This document shows positions 23,410 to 35,579 of a stretch of DNA of 64,000 nucleotides, piece after piece. The position numbers and the translations under genes were made by a program. The first letter of the stretch is position 1. The number at the start of each line of letters is the position of its first letter. Source of the stretch: Plasmodium malariae (lineage: Eukaryota > Apicomplexa > Aconoidasida > Haemosporida > Plasmodiidae); assembly GCF_900090045.1 (NCBI RefSeq), contig NC_041781.1, positions 1,651,001 through 1,715,000 on the forward strand, in the 5' to 3' direction. Under the pieces are notes generated by a model, which searched no databases, had not been told where the DNA came from, and saw only the letters and a list, made by a program, of their open reading frames with translations.

Positions 23410-26400
23410 TCATTATTTTTCAAGTTGCCACAAGTGTTCGTTAATTTTTGTTTTTCTTATTTTTCATTTCCGAAGAGTGTAATATCTTCTCTTTTCAGCA
23501 TTTTTATTTTTTTACAGTGTTGAATTTTATTGTTTTGTTTTATTTATTTTTTTTTTTTTTTTTATTATTTCGTTTTTCTTCGGATAACCTCGAATTGTGT
23601 ATAATAAGTAATTCCTTTTTTTTTTTTTTTTATATTTATTTTTAAATCGTAGCACAGTTAAATGTTGGTAAAACGTAGTTGCAGTTTTTTCCATGTATTT
23701 GTTTAAGCAAGGGATACTCGTATGTACATACAAGTACAACAAATTGTTATACGACTACTCCCACACTTTTTATTTGTTTAAAGGGTAGAATACGAACCGT
23801 TGTATAGATAGCAAGTTATATCTCTTTTTTTTTTTTTTTTTTTTTCCTCACGTCTACGTTTGTAATTACATTTCTTATGATAATCTGAACAGTTGTAATG
23901 TGATCTTTGCTATTTTATAAGGGCATGCATATATATGTATACATATATATATATATATATGTACACATATATATGTATGTTTTATGTACGCATAAATGTA
24001 TAATTATGTGTGCCTGCTTTGCCTGTTAACAAGTTAACGAAAAAGAAGAATGAACGGTAAGATGTAAGATAAGCGAGTATTCTATCCTTTACATGCACAT
24101 AATTTTTTTTTGCACGTGCACAAATGGATGGAATTTTATTATACCATTAGTTTACGTGTAACTCATTTTCAAATTTGTAATATTAAAAATTATGAAGAAA
24201 TTATGAAGAAAATATGAAGAAATTATGAAGAAAATATGAAGAAAATATGAAGAAATTATGAAGAAAATATGAAGAAAATATGAAGAAAATATGAAGAAAT
24301 TATGAAGAAAATATGAAGAAAATATGAAGAAAATATGAAGAAAACACGAAAAAAAAAAACAAATGGTTAATATGCACCATTTTTTCATGTTACGAAGATA
24401 TGTGAAGGGGTACGTATATATTTTTTTTTTTTTTTTCTGTGAAATAGTATTTTGTATCATTGCTACTCTTCTTGGAGATATCAACATAACATTGTTGTCA
24501 TTCTTAATCGACTTATTATATAATATTGTAGTTCTGTTCTATCGGTTATGTGTGTATGTGTGGGTCTTTGCAGCACAATATATTTTTTTCTCTTTTTCTT
24601 TCGTTCTTTCGTTCTTTTTTTTTTCGTAATTTAATTAAAAATAGTGAGAACGAAAAAAAAAATGTAAAAGTTGATTTGGTAAGATAAAATCAGAGAGAAT
24701 GAAATTAAATTAATGCTGCTCATAACAAAAATGAGATTCCCACGTTCCCAGTTTCTTTCCTTCCACAAACGTTACAGAAAATTGACGAGATGGATGTATA
24801 CGTATATTTTTATATGTACATTTATATGCGCACATTTATGTATGCATATTTATGTATGTGTACATTAGCACATATTTGTAAATGAACATATGCATGTACA
24901 TTTTTTTTTTTCCTTCTTCGTGTTGTCTCATATGAAATATGCAAAGTGTTAAACACTGAATTCAATGCAGAGGGTTCATTAGTATATATTAGCACAAATA
25001 TATTACGTATATACATACGTATATATAATATATACATACATATTTTACACTTAAATATTTATGCATAAATTTCATAACTGCATGTAAACTAAAAAAAAAA
25101 AAAAAAAAGGGTTAAAGGAATGTGCAAGAGAAAAAATGCAAGCTGTTTGTTGCATGAAATATTTTCCCAATTGTGTAGTTCCATTTTATTCTTTTGATTC
25201 TTCTGTTTCTCCCTGATGGTTTGAAACGATTTTTTACAAAGTTATCTGATCCTTGTCATTTGTTATATTGTTACACTACAAAAAGTTTTTTGCTATTTTG
25301 TTCTTTATTTTGCTCTTTCGTTTGTTCTTTATTTTGCTCATTCTTTTTTTTTTAATGAGCTATGAATTTCACTCAAGCACACATTTAAAGGGAAACAAAA
25401 AAAATTGAAAAAAATATAGCAATATAAAGCAGTATAAAGAAAATAATAAAATGCGTAAAAACAATACAGTACTAACAATACAAACAGTACAAAACAATAA
25501 AAAACAAAACAGATTAAATTAATTTTGTTATTATTTTTCGGCAATTACGTCCACATTTTGTGCTGATCTTTACGATTTCAGCTTTTAGTTTCATTGTTTT
25601 TATGATTTAATGATTTAATGATTTAATGCTTTATTGTTTCGTTGTTTCGTTGTTTCGTTGTTCTATTGCTTTTTTTTTATTTTTTTTTATATTTTTTTAT
25701 TTTTTTTTTGTTTTTTATTTTTTTATTTTTTATTTTTTTTGTTTTTTAATTTTTTGTTTTTGTTTTTTGCTTTTTGGTTTCTGCATCTTAATTTTCCCTC
25801 TAATTTTGAGCTCTCATTTTTGGGTTTTTTAAAAAAAAAAAAAAAAAAAAAAATTATATATGTACAATATATATGTGCAATATATATATGCATAATTGTA
25901 TATGTACCCACATGTATGATTTATACACGTGTAAACATTTAAGTGCACATATGTTACATTTAAATTGCTAGCCAACTTTTTGTTTTCTTAAAAAACATGA
26001 TCACTTAAGTTTTTAAATCATTTCAAATAAAAGCTTTTGCATTTAACACGAATGTATTCAAAAATGTGTAGGTGTACATGAACACATAAACTCATAAGTA
26101 AACACGTACATAAATACATGATAAATGAATGATAAATACAATACGAACGCATAAATATATATACATTACAAACACATATACATATACATTATAAACGCAT
26201 ACATATATACATACTAAAACACCCTTATACATACATATAAACTTTTATACATCAGGTGTATTTACCTTCATTACTGACAATTTTTTTTTTTTTTTTTTTT
26301 AAAGTCGTACAATCGCTAAAGTTGCTTTGTTTTTTTTAAGTTTTAATTTTTTTTTTTTTTTTTTTTTTTCCTCTCAACTTTGCGTCGTTTGCTTTGTTTG

Positions 26401-26637
26401 CTTGTTAGGCATTTTTCGTGGTTCAACTTATCACTCTCTTTTTTTTTGTATTGCTTCCTTTCTTTCGTTTCGTACTTGTATCGTTACGTACTCGCATCAT
26501 TACGTACTCGCATCATTACTTATTCGCATCGTTACGTATTCACCTCGCTAGTCTTCTTTTCTTTTCCTTTTTTTAAAAAATTAGCACTATCCGTGTGCAT
26601 TTATTGTTCAAAAAAAAAAATTAAAATAAAATAAATA
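21174..26637. repeat. 5.5-kb divergent interval, gene-poor, several arrays
   Basis: This separates the divergent starts of CNNM (-) and profilin (+), so it should hold both promoters. Arrays: a 19-bp unit (taataagctcgtatatggt) x ~14 at 21231-21500; TTTA-type repeats at 21795-21985; tgttgttgctc units at 22193-22280; (TAA)n at 22917-22967 beside (TA)n at 22988-23040; and atgaagaaa-type units at 24188-24345. Segments 21590-21655 (minus) and 24400-24560 (plus) have non-repetitive sequence with short open frames, but I found no supportable gene. Confidence 0.7.
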
Positions 26638-27233
26638 ATGGAAGAGGAATATTCTTGGGATAGTTACTTGAATGACAGACTTTTATCGACTAATCAAGTA
26701 TCAGCAGCAGGATTAGCTTCGGTATAAAGAGACGCACAAAAAAAAAAAATATATTAACATTTACATTTATTTTCTTCTTTTTTTCTTTACCCATTCGTCT
26801 TACTTTGACATGGTGGCATACACCCCTACACACACATGCACATGCACATAAAAATTTACGTACATATATATATATATATATTTATTTATTTACCGCCGTA
26901 CGTGTACTGGTCTGCTTTCCCATCTTACTTTGTTTTTACTTCATTATTTAAGGAAAAAAAAATAATAGAAAAGTAAAAAATGGAGGAGGGAAAACACTAT
27001 ATTATTAACGTACATACATTTTTGTACTCTTCTTCTTTTTTACAAATTTTTAGGAGGAGGACGGAGTAGTGTATGCTTGTGTTGCCCAAGCCGATGAGAA
27101 CGATCCCAACTTTGATAAGTGGACGCTCTTTTATAAGGAGGACTATGAGATAGAAGTAGAAGACGAAGTAAGAAGCGAAAAAAAAAAAAAAAAAATGCAC
27201 ATAATAAATAAATAAATATATAAATATATATAC

Positions 27234-27280
<47 letters not shown>

Positions 27281-27983
27281 GTGTAATCTTGTACCACTTG
27301 AGTATCACATGGTGCAGGGCTGTTTTGCGTGAACTCCTTGTGCTTGTGGAATTTATTTACTCGAATGGTACTAACAATTCTGTTTGCTTTTACATTCATT
27401 TGTGTTACTACTCGCGTCGATACACCCATTTCCTTAATTTTTTTGCTCGAAGAATGGTAACAAGAGTAAGAAGACTATCAATGAAGGACAAACTTTATTA
27501 ACAGTATTTAAGGAGGGTTATGCACCCGATGGTGTATGGCTGGGGGGAACCAAGTATCAGTTTATAAACATTGAAAAAGATTTAGATTTTGAAGGGTGCA
27601 CATTCGACGTTGCTACATGTGCCAAATTGAAAGGGGGGCTTCACTTAGTTAAAGTACCTGGGGGAAATATTTTAGTTGTGATATATGACGAGGAAAAGGA
27701 GCAGGATAGAGGTTGGAACAAATGAGCTCGAGGGGCAGGCTCCCTCCATGTGCATGCATATATAAAAATATGTATATAATACACATGTGTTTATTTGTAT
27801 ATACGTGTATATGTGCATATGAAGTGGGGTTTTTACCCTGTCTTGGGCTACTTATTGGGCACATTTCGTTTTTGCTTTGTTTTGATTTTTTTTTTTTTTT
27901 CTTTTTTTTCCCCTCCATTTTTAGGAAACTCGAAAATTGCGGCTTTAACATTTTCGAAGGAATTAGCCGAGAGTGGCCAGTGA
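26638..27983 (+). CDS. PFN: Profilin (actin monomer binding), apicomplexan type
   Basis: Four exons: 26638-26721, 27054-27167, 27453-27711 and 27925-27983, with phases 0, 0, 1, giving 171 residues, the same length I recall for P. falciparum profilin. The start MEEEYSWDSYLNDRLL, EEDGVVYACVAQ, the acidic loop EIEVEDENGNKSKK, then INEGQTLLTVFKEGYAPDGV, WLGGTKYQFINI, KLKGGLHLVKVPGGNI and the end FSKELAESGQ are diagnostic. Apicomplexan profilin binds G-actin and feeds formin-driven filaments needed for sporozoite and merozoite gliding. The acidic loop and beta-hairpin insertion distinguish it from host profilins. Intron 3 uses a weak donor (GTTGGA), and its neighbour exon restores GGN across the join. 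It is convergent with the M18 aminopeptidase. Confidence 0.98.
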
Positions 27984-29288
27984 AGGAGTGAAGAAATGAG
28001 AAGTGGAAAAAGTTTACGTGTGGGAATGTATATATACTTTTTCCTGTACATAAATTTTGCGCACACACAGTATATACAATGGGGGTGGTGGGATACGGGT
28101 GTACCCCTCATCGAGTGGAAGTACCACGTTTGAACAAGATTTTTTCACCCAAATAAATAGCTTGGCTATTTATGCTTTTTATTATGCATTTTTTATACTT
28201 TTTATTATGCATTTTCTATACTTTTTATTATGCATTTTTCATACCTTTTATTATGCATTTTTTATACTTCTTATTATGCATTTTCTATACTTTTTATTAT
28301 GCATTTTTCATACCTTTTATTATGCATTTTTTATACTTTTTATTATGCATTTTTCATACCTTTTATTATGCATTTTTTATACTTTTTATTATGCATTTTT
28401 CGTACTTTTTATTATGCATTTTTCGTACTTTTTATTATGCATTTTTCATACATTGTTCTTTCTTTTTTTTTTCAAATATTACTTTTATGGGAAATAAATT
28501 TACATGCGCACATGTAGACATATATGTAAATACATGTACATAAGCGCCCACATTTCCAATTTAATACGATTTATTTAAAACATCATTGTTACTTAATAAG
28601 GAGATCCTCATAAGGGGGTAAATGGCAAATTATTTAAAAACCGTCCCATATTATATTTTATACGAAAAATTGTAAATGCTTAATCTGCTGCGAGCTAATG
28701 AGGTGATATCTGTTTTTATGCAAGTATTTTTTTATGAACAGGCAAGAATTTTAAGCCATTTAAAAAAAAAAAAAAAAAAAAATAAAGATAAAATAAAATA
28801 TAATATAATAAAATGGAAAAAAAATAAAATAAAATAAAGATAAGTAAAATAAAATATAATAAAATGGAGATAAACAAAATAAAATAGGGTGGAAAAAAAA
28901 AAAAAAAAAGGAAAAACCCCATATGAATGTTCACTACGCAAGTTCTGTTTTCGTCTAAAGTTCGCTTTATATGCCTCGTTTATACATAACTGCGCATAGA
29001 TGGGCAGATGAACACATGAACGTAAAAAAAATGAAAAGAAAAAATGGTACTTGTGTAAAGGAGGAGAGGGAGAGGAGGGCGAGGGTAAAACAGCCATATG
29101 GGGCTAAACATATACGCAAACGGGGAATTGATATGCTTACACATACACATACGTATATATACATACACATGCATGTGTCTATATACATACATGCACCTCT
29201 GTTTATGCTTCCTTCATTGGATAGGCGCTCCGGAGGGAAAATTGAAAATAGGTATATCGCTTTCTCTGTGGGAGGAGTTCCCCCATCT
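27984..29288. repeat. Convergent spacer with 23-bp array
   Basis: This is the shared 3' flank of profilin and the M18 gene. At 28165-28452 a ~23-bp unit (tttttattatgcatttttca plus tac) repeats about 12 times, opening false Tyr/Phe/Ile/His frames. AT-rich aaaataaaatataata repeats fill 28760-28900. No exon was found. Confidence 0.8.
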
Positions 29289-30872
29289 TTAAGTATCCCC
29301 TACGCAGGATGATAGTACCCGATTGTAGTATGTGTAGAAAGCCAAAGTGCCTTTTATTAAGTAATAAATATCATGGACAGCTGCTATTTCTCTTATTGAA
29401 TGCATGGCTAACTGAGGAATACCGATGTCTATACCAGGCATAGATAAATTTGAAGCGACCATTGAACCTACTGTACTACCACATGGTGTATCATTTTTAA
29501 CCATAAAATTTTGATACTTTATTGTTTGCTTATATTCATTAGCAAACAATTCAAATGTTCTTTTAATTAAACATGCATAATATGGTGCAGTAACGTAATT
29601 TTTATTTGTGTTATATTTGATAGCGATTCCTTCATGAAAATATAAATGATGGTTAGTCTGTACAGTTTCTGGATAATTAGGATGACTACAATGTGCCATA
29701 TCAACATTTAATATAAAAGATCTGTTCACTAGATTGCCATAAATTTCATCCACACTTGTATTACCATTGCTGATGTCGTTCATAAAAATCGATGTTATAA
29801 TTCTTTCAATAAAGTTTTTGGTAAAATATGACTGAGCCCCTATTTCACTCAGGGAACCGATTTCCTCGTGGTCATACCCGATACATATATATAGGTTGTT
29901 ATCATAGCTGCATTTGTCCTGCTCACCACTGCCACTGCCACTATCACTTACATCACGACTTCTTACATTTTTCACCAACTCGATAAAAGCCTCAAACACG
30001 CAAAAGGAGCCGACAAGGTTGTCAAACCGAGCCCCTTCTATGAACTCTTCATAAACTCCGGTAAAACATGGCTCCTGTGCATCCATTAGGCACAGCTCGA
30101 AATCTAATATATCTTCTTCATTACAATTTAATTCCTTTGCTAAAATGTATAACAGGGGAGAAGAGTTTACGTTTTCTTTCTGCTCTTGTTCTAGATGATC
30201 TTGTGTTGTTCCTTCCCCCTGTGTGCTTATCCCTTCTTGGCGTTTTTGTAATTCGTTTTCGTCCGAGCTCTTCTTTGTTATTCCTTTCCTTTTTTTTATT
30301 AACTGGTCATACAAAACTGTAGATAGTATAGGTTTCAAATGAGTTTCATAATTTATCTTAACAGTAAATTCAAATCTTGTTCTATGTTGTAAATGTATAG
30401 CTAAACTTGGCAAAAAGAATAACGATTTGTTTATTTGTATTAATCGTTCAATTAATTTATTGTCCTTTTTAAAAACTACTTGACCGGACAATCCTAAGCC
30501 TCTATCAAACCATGTATTCCATAAACCTGATCCATAGCATTCAACATTTATTTGATTTATTTTACTTTTTACTATATTATTATTAGGTGAAATTTTTAAA
30601 GCACAAGAATCGATATGTCCAATTGATATTAATATGGACCCATTTTCTATATTAAAATTTTTACCAATAAAAAAACTACAAATATTCCTGTTCTCCTTGC
30701 TTAATACATAACCTTCATTTTTTTGTAAATTCCATTTTTCTCCTTCACTTATGGGTATTAAACCATTATTTATTAATTTATCTCTTAAATTTTTACAGGC
30801 CAAAAAGCTACTTCCACTCTTTCTAATGAACTTTATGACCTCCTGCGCATATTCTCTTGCTTTAGTGTCCAT
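29289..30872 (-). CDS. M18AAP: M18 aspartyl aminopeptidase
   Basis: Single exon, 527 residues; the P. falciparum enzyme is about 570. It removes N-terminal Asp/Glu from peptides as a dodecameric dizinc enzyme in the cytosol, and in blood stages is linked to haemoglobin peptide turnover. Metal-site blocks are all present: GHIDS (His86), ARFDNLVGS (Asp near 284), YDHEEIGS (the Glu pair near 335, family FDNEEVGS), VDMAHCSHPNYPE (near 393) and MHSIREIAAVHD (His near 492). The substrate-pocket segment PCGSTVGSMVASNLS is conserved. A polar Glu/Gln-rich insertion sits near residues 200-240. The start MDTKAREYAQEVIKFI aligns to the usual N-terminal helix, so no transit peptide is evident. Confidence 0.96.
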   Translation of the reverse strand: MDTKAREYAQEVIKFIRKSGSSFLACKNLRDKLINNGLIPISEGEKWNLQKNEGYVLSKENRNICSFFIGKNFNIENGSILISIGHIDSCALKISPNNNIVKSKINQINVECYGSGLWNTWFDRGLGLSGQVVFKKDNKLIERLIQINKSLFFLPSLAIHLQHRTRFEFTVKINYETHLKPILSTVLYDQLIKKRKGITKKSSDENELQKRQEGISTQGEGTTQDHLEQEQKENVNSSPLLYILAKELNCNEEDILDFELCLMDAQEPCFTGVYEEFIEGARFDNLVGSFCVFEAFIELVKNVRSRDVSDSGSGSGEQDKCSYDNNLYICIGYDHEEIGSLSEIGAQSYFTKNFIERIITSIFMNDISNGNTSVDEIYGNLVNRSFILNVDMAHCSHPNYPETVQTNHHLYFHEGIAIKYNTNKNYVTAPYYACLIKRTFELFANEYKQTIKYQNFMVKNDTPCGSTVGSMVASNLSMPGIDIGIPQLAMHSIREIAAVHDIYYLIKGTLAFYTYYNRVLSSCVGDT

Positions 30873-33093
30873 CTATATATGTGTTGAGGTACCTAACTGG
30901 AGTGAGGAAGGGGAAGTCGAGGAAAAGGAATACTACTCCTAATTTTGTTAGCTTCTTGGGGATACTTCCGCGATTGTACAGTGTATATGTGCTCGTGTGC
31001 GTGCACGTATGCATGTATATTCCTATTATCAGACTAATTTACCTACTTTTCTTTCCCTTTCTGGAGTTGGGTCAACCTGTAATATTATTATAATATTTTT
31101 AAATACTCTCTTGTATGGATGGGGGAAAAAAAAAAAAAAATATTAAAAATAATGTTCATAATATATGTGCCACCTTTTTTTTTTGGGGGGGGAGCGTGAA
31201 AAAACAGTTAACTAAGTTATGCAAAAATGTTAACGTTGTCATTTATACATATGGTTGGCACAATTTACAAGTTGCTAAAATTTAATCGGATTATTTTAAT
31301 AAGTTTTGATGACTTCTGATGACTTTCTCAAAAAAGAGGAGCAATTAAGCTAAAATTGAATACATGAAAATATGAAAAATTGACGAGCTAAAAAAATTTT
31401 TAAGTTCGCCTTAACATGTTGCGTATATTCTGAACTGTTCAGGTTTTTTCCGAGTATAAAAAAAAAAAAATAATAAAAATAAATAAAAAAAATGAATAAA
31501 TAAAAAATAATAAGAAATAGATAAAAAAAAAAAATGAATAAATAAAAAATAAGAAATAGATAAGAAATAGATAAGAAATAGATAAAAAAATAGATAAAAA
31601 AATAGGTAAAAAAATATATAAAAAAATAGATAAAAAAATAGATAAAAAAATAGATAAGAAAATAGATAAGAAAATAGATAAGAAAATAGATAAGAAAATA
31701 GATAAGAAAATAGATAAAATATAAATAAAAAGTAGAATAAAAATTGGTAATAAAAAATCCATTTGCTTTTGAAGAGGTTAGGGGGATGCACATACATATA
31801 TACACCTACGCACAGGTGTACATGTGTACACTTACACATGTATACATGTATTCTTGTAAACGTATCTATTATGCCTCACTCTTACACACAACGTGTTAAT
31901 ATTACGCATGCCATTATTGGTACATATACACCTATATCATTTATTAAGTGCTCAATTTTACGTATGAATTGTTATGCATGTATTAACGTTTACAAAGGTA
32001 CAATATCTAAGCTTCCTGTACACGAAATATTTCTAGTGGCACAAAGGAATAAGGAGAAGCAGTAAAATAAGATGATGCCCATTGTTACAGTAAAAACTAA
32101 ACGAAGCCCCTTTTCACTTTTATAATTTATTTGACTTTATGTGGATATTACGTTCATTACACATTTGCATACTTATGTATACATTAGTACACACGTGTAC
32201 ACATTTATACATGTACATACATGTGCATAAATATATATGTGTATAAACACCTACCACCATTTTGAATAGTATGCTTAAATTGTGCTCTTTTTATAGTTAA
32301 CTCTTTTACATTGCACCTTATGACGTCTGACAGTTACTCATATCATCATGCACCCTTCTCTATTAACTTACAAATTCTCATAAATACGTAAAAAAATCAT
32401 TTTTCGCCCAATGAGGCAATCTTATTAGTGGTTTATATGGAAATCATGCATTATTATGTTAGCGGGTTATTCTTTTTTTTTTTTTTTTTTTTTTATTCAT
32501 TTATTTTGTTACTTCTTGTACTTATAGTACATGGTAAACTTGATATCCCTCTTCACTTATATAATATTCAACACTTTGCCAAATTAAAAAATGGCTGCCT
32601 TAACAGCCATTACCTTGATGTAGTAAACGCGTATACATATTGACATACTTAACGAAATAGGATAATCTTTGTCATTCATTTTTGTCATTCATTTTTATAT
32701 TTATTTCGTTATGCGATAGCTTTAACGTTTTCATGTGCGTAAGGAATGGAACTCCTTTCCCCTACTTTACGAATTGTACTACACTAGAATGTTCTTTTCG
32801 AAATAAAAAAAAAAAAAAAGAAATACGGAAGGAATGATGATAAAACAAACTAGTTGTTTTTCCCACAATTGTTGCAAGGGAAGAAAAAGAGGAATTATAA
32901 AATTTCATAAGTGAAAAGATTTAAAATTATTTAAAAAAGGGGTATAAGCTATTAAGAAATGTGAGCAGTATGTGCAATTCACATACAAGTGCAGTGTATC
33001 AGATGTTCCAACTTCAAATAGCCGATTACAATACGCTTTAACAGTTAGCGGATTGTGGAAAAAAAAAGAAAAAAAAAAAAAAAAAAAAAAAAA
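30873..33093. repeat. Spacer with A-rich aaaatagata array
   Basis: This runs from the 5' flank of the M18 gene to the 3' end of RF1. At about 31545-31720 an 11-12-bp unit (aaaaaatagat / gaaaatagataa) repeats about 15 times. The rest is AT-rich with poly-T at 32473-32493 and poly-A at 33059-33092. Frames around 31860-32060 lack coding character. No gene was seen. Confidence 0.7.
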
Positions 33094-34568
33094 TTACTTC
33101 CCCGCACGGGAGAGAATATACATTAAGGTCTCGTCAACAATATTTTGGTAAAAAATTTTCTTTTTTTTATTAATTAACTGAATTAAATGATCACCTTTAA
33201 AAAATTTATGTATGTCGGAATATTGAACATTTGCTACATGATCTATAACAACATCATGTATAAAGTTATATGTCCTTATTTTTTCACTTCTATTTCCACT
33301 CAATTTTTGATTTTTTTTATCCTTTAAATAAATTATTTTCTCTTGTTCATAATAAAAATTATATAGTTTACTCCTCAAAAGCTCAATGGCAATACTTTTA
33401 TTTTGTATCTGACTACTAGTTTTCTGTACTTCAACAGTTATGTTTGTGGGTTTGTGAACAATTTTAACACACGTTTCGTTTTTATTTACACTTTGTCCAC
33501 CTGCTCCTCCTGATCTTTTTGTTTCAATAAGGAGATCTGTTTTTGAAAAATTAATTTTTTTTTGTAGCTTATCTTTTATTCTTTTTTCATCAAATATTAA
33601 TACTATGGATGTGGACGTTTGTATCTTTTTGCTGTTTATTGGTACTCGTTGAACTCTGTGTATACCTATTTCTTGAGCAAAATTTTCATACACATCTTTT
33701 CCTCGAATATGTACAACAATGTTTTTATTACCACCCTTGGTCATGTCGTCTGTTATTCGGTTTTTCACCTCATATTCATAATTTTTTTTTTTACAAAAAT
33801 TTTCGTACATGGTAAATAATTTCTTACTGAATAGCAGGGCTTCTTGCCCCCCTACCCCCGGGGTTATCTATAAGGGAAGAGTGCATCCAAGCAGTGTGCC
33901 CTGGAGGGCACGTGCGCGCGCGTATGTATGTATTTATTAACGTATTTGCGCACACACGAATATGTATGCACGTTTTCTATGTATACATTTATGTATATGT
34001 TTGCACGTTTGTGTGTACTTATTTTCGAGGGCGGACTCACCTCCATCTTCACTTCATCCGTGTCCAGGTGATGGTTATCATTGACAAAGGATTTGTAAAA
34101 CTCGACAATCTGCTGCACTAGGGTACCCTGCACATTCCACAGGTTGCGTTTGAGCTCTTTTATATCATCATCATCATCGTCATAGTTATCATCGTTATTA
34201 TCCTCCTCCTTCTCCTCAAGTTCGTCGTTCATAAGTTCGATTTTATTTTTCTGTTCCTCATCCTTCTTCTTCGCCCCTGTGTCTTTTGACTGCACACCTT
34301 TTTCCATCCCATTTTTGCTCTCCTGGACAAGTTCTTTATACAGATCTAGGTCCTCACACAATGATTTCATCTCTTTTGATTTTTCATGTATTTTTATAAT
34401 TTTTAAAAAAGCTTTATTACTATCATCACATGGCATGGTAATATTTCTCTGTGCAAGTTCCATTAGTAATTTCCGTTGGGTGGGAGTTAAATAGGTTATA
34501 TAGGAAAAACAAAATTTACATTTTGGCTCAAAAAAGAGTTTACTCAATGATCTAATCTTTCTGTTCAT
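33094..34568 (-). CDS. Organellar peptide chain release factor 1
   Basis: Two exons, 34568-34041 and 33867-33094, phase 0, 433 residues. The junction creates DEVKME|ITPGVGGQEALLFS, matching the RF1 core EIRAGTGGDEAALFA. Residues 299-301 are the GGQ peptidyl-tRNA hydrolysis motif in RSGGAGGQSVNKNETCVKI. IGIHRVQRVP precedes the codon-recognition position, which reads PIN (252-254) where bacterial-type RF1 has PxT. The N-terminal ~170 residues include RKIRSLSKLFF and an acidic/Asn/Asp insertion. A basic hydrophobic start suggests organelle import, but I cannot tell mitochondrion from apicoplast. I chose the ATG at 34568 because the upstream open frame begins with a TTG in a poly-A tract. It lies just downstream of, and on the same strand as, the DHHC gene. 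Confidence 0.88.
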
Positions 34569-35251
34569 GTATTTCGTTGTAATGAAATAATAGCTAGCTG
34601 TTGCTGTGATTTTTTTTTTTTTTTTCAATGGATAAGTTTATGGTAAATAGCGAAAACGTCTGTGGAGGGCGGGAGAACGGAGGTATGTGCATTCATATAA
34701 ACATAAATGTGCGTAAATATTTGTATATTATATGTATATGTATATATGTATATATATATATATATGCTTGTTTGTGTGTTGTTAGTTGACGTATGCACTT
34801 ATACAGGCAGGTATTATGTAGGTGTTCATTAAGGCCAAAAGCCAGCAGCGTGCCCCTACAAACAATTGAGAGGATGTTAATTTGCTAAAGAGGGGTATAC
34901 CTCAAGCGTTTTGAAGAGAATGTTCGAGCTGCGATAAGTTAGCTTCTTCCCTAAAATGGTAAAATGTTCAAAATATATGTGTGTAAAAATATACTCAGTG
35001 TAAAGTATGCACGAGATAACATGCTGGTGGATAGTACTGTAGCCACTTTTCCGTTTCTTTTTTTTTTTTTTTTTCATTTCTACTCATTCGTTTCTACTCA
35101 TTTGTTTCTACTCATTTGTTTCTTCTCATTTGTTTCTTCTCATTTGTTTCTTCTCATTTGTTTCTTCTCATTTGTTTCTTCTCATTTGTTTCTTCTCATT
35201 TGTTTCTTCTCATTCGTTTTTATTCGCGTGTTCTTATTCATTTATTTTTAT
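34569..35251. other. Spacer between RF1 and DHHC genes, possible stray exon and 14-bp array
   Basis: At 35085-35218 a 14-bp unit (tttcttctcatttg) repeats about ten times. On the minus strand 34895-34942 looks like an exon: ttttag acceptor, open frame (KKLTYRSSNILFKTLE or EEANLSQLEHSL, depending on phase) and a GTATAC donor. It could be the last exon of the DHHC gene. I could not settle its phase. Confidence 0.45.
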
Positions 35252-35544
35252 TTATTTGCATCTATTTCTTTCTTTCCTTTTCGTACTGCTCTTCCAGAGG
35301 ATTTCGCCCCGCTTTCCAAATACTACAATTTCTTTGCGCATAAAATATGACAGCAGAGAATCGCGCAATTTTTGAAGGAATAAAAGAGGCAAAGGGAAGT
35401 AACAAAAGTAAACTAATACATTTTTACTGTAACTTAAAAAAAATGGACTATTATATTTTTTTGAAAAATTTTTCAAGTAGGGTATTTTCCCGGGTGACCC
35501 ATTTTCCCATGTTGTTTCATTAATCTGCGAACAGGGAGAAGGGG

Positions 35545-35579
<35 letters not shown>

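Noticed and set aside
34569..34628. Longer RF1 start (KKKKKITATASYY...)
   Set aside because: It begins with TTG next to a poly-A tract; the first ATG is at 34568.
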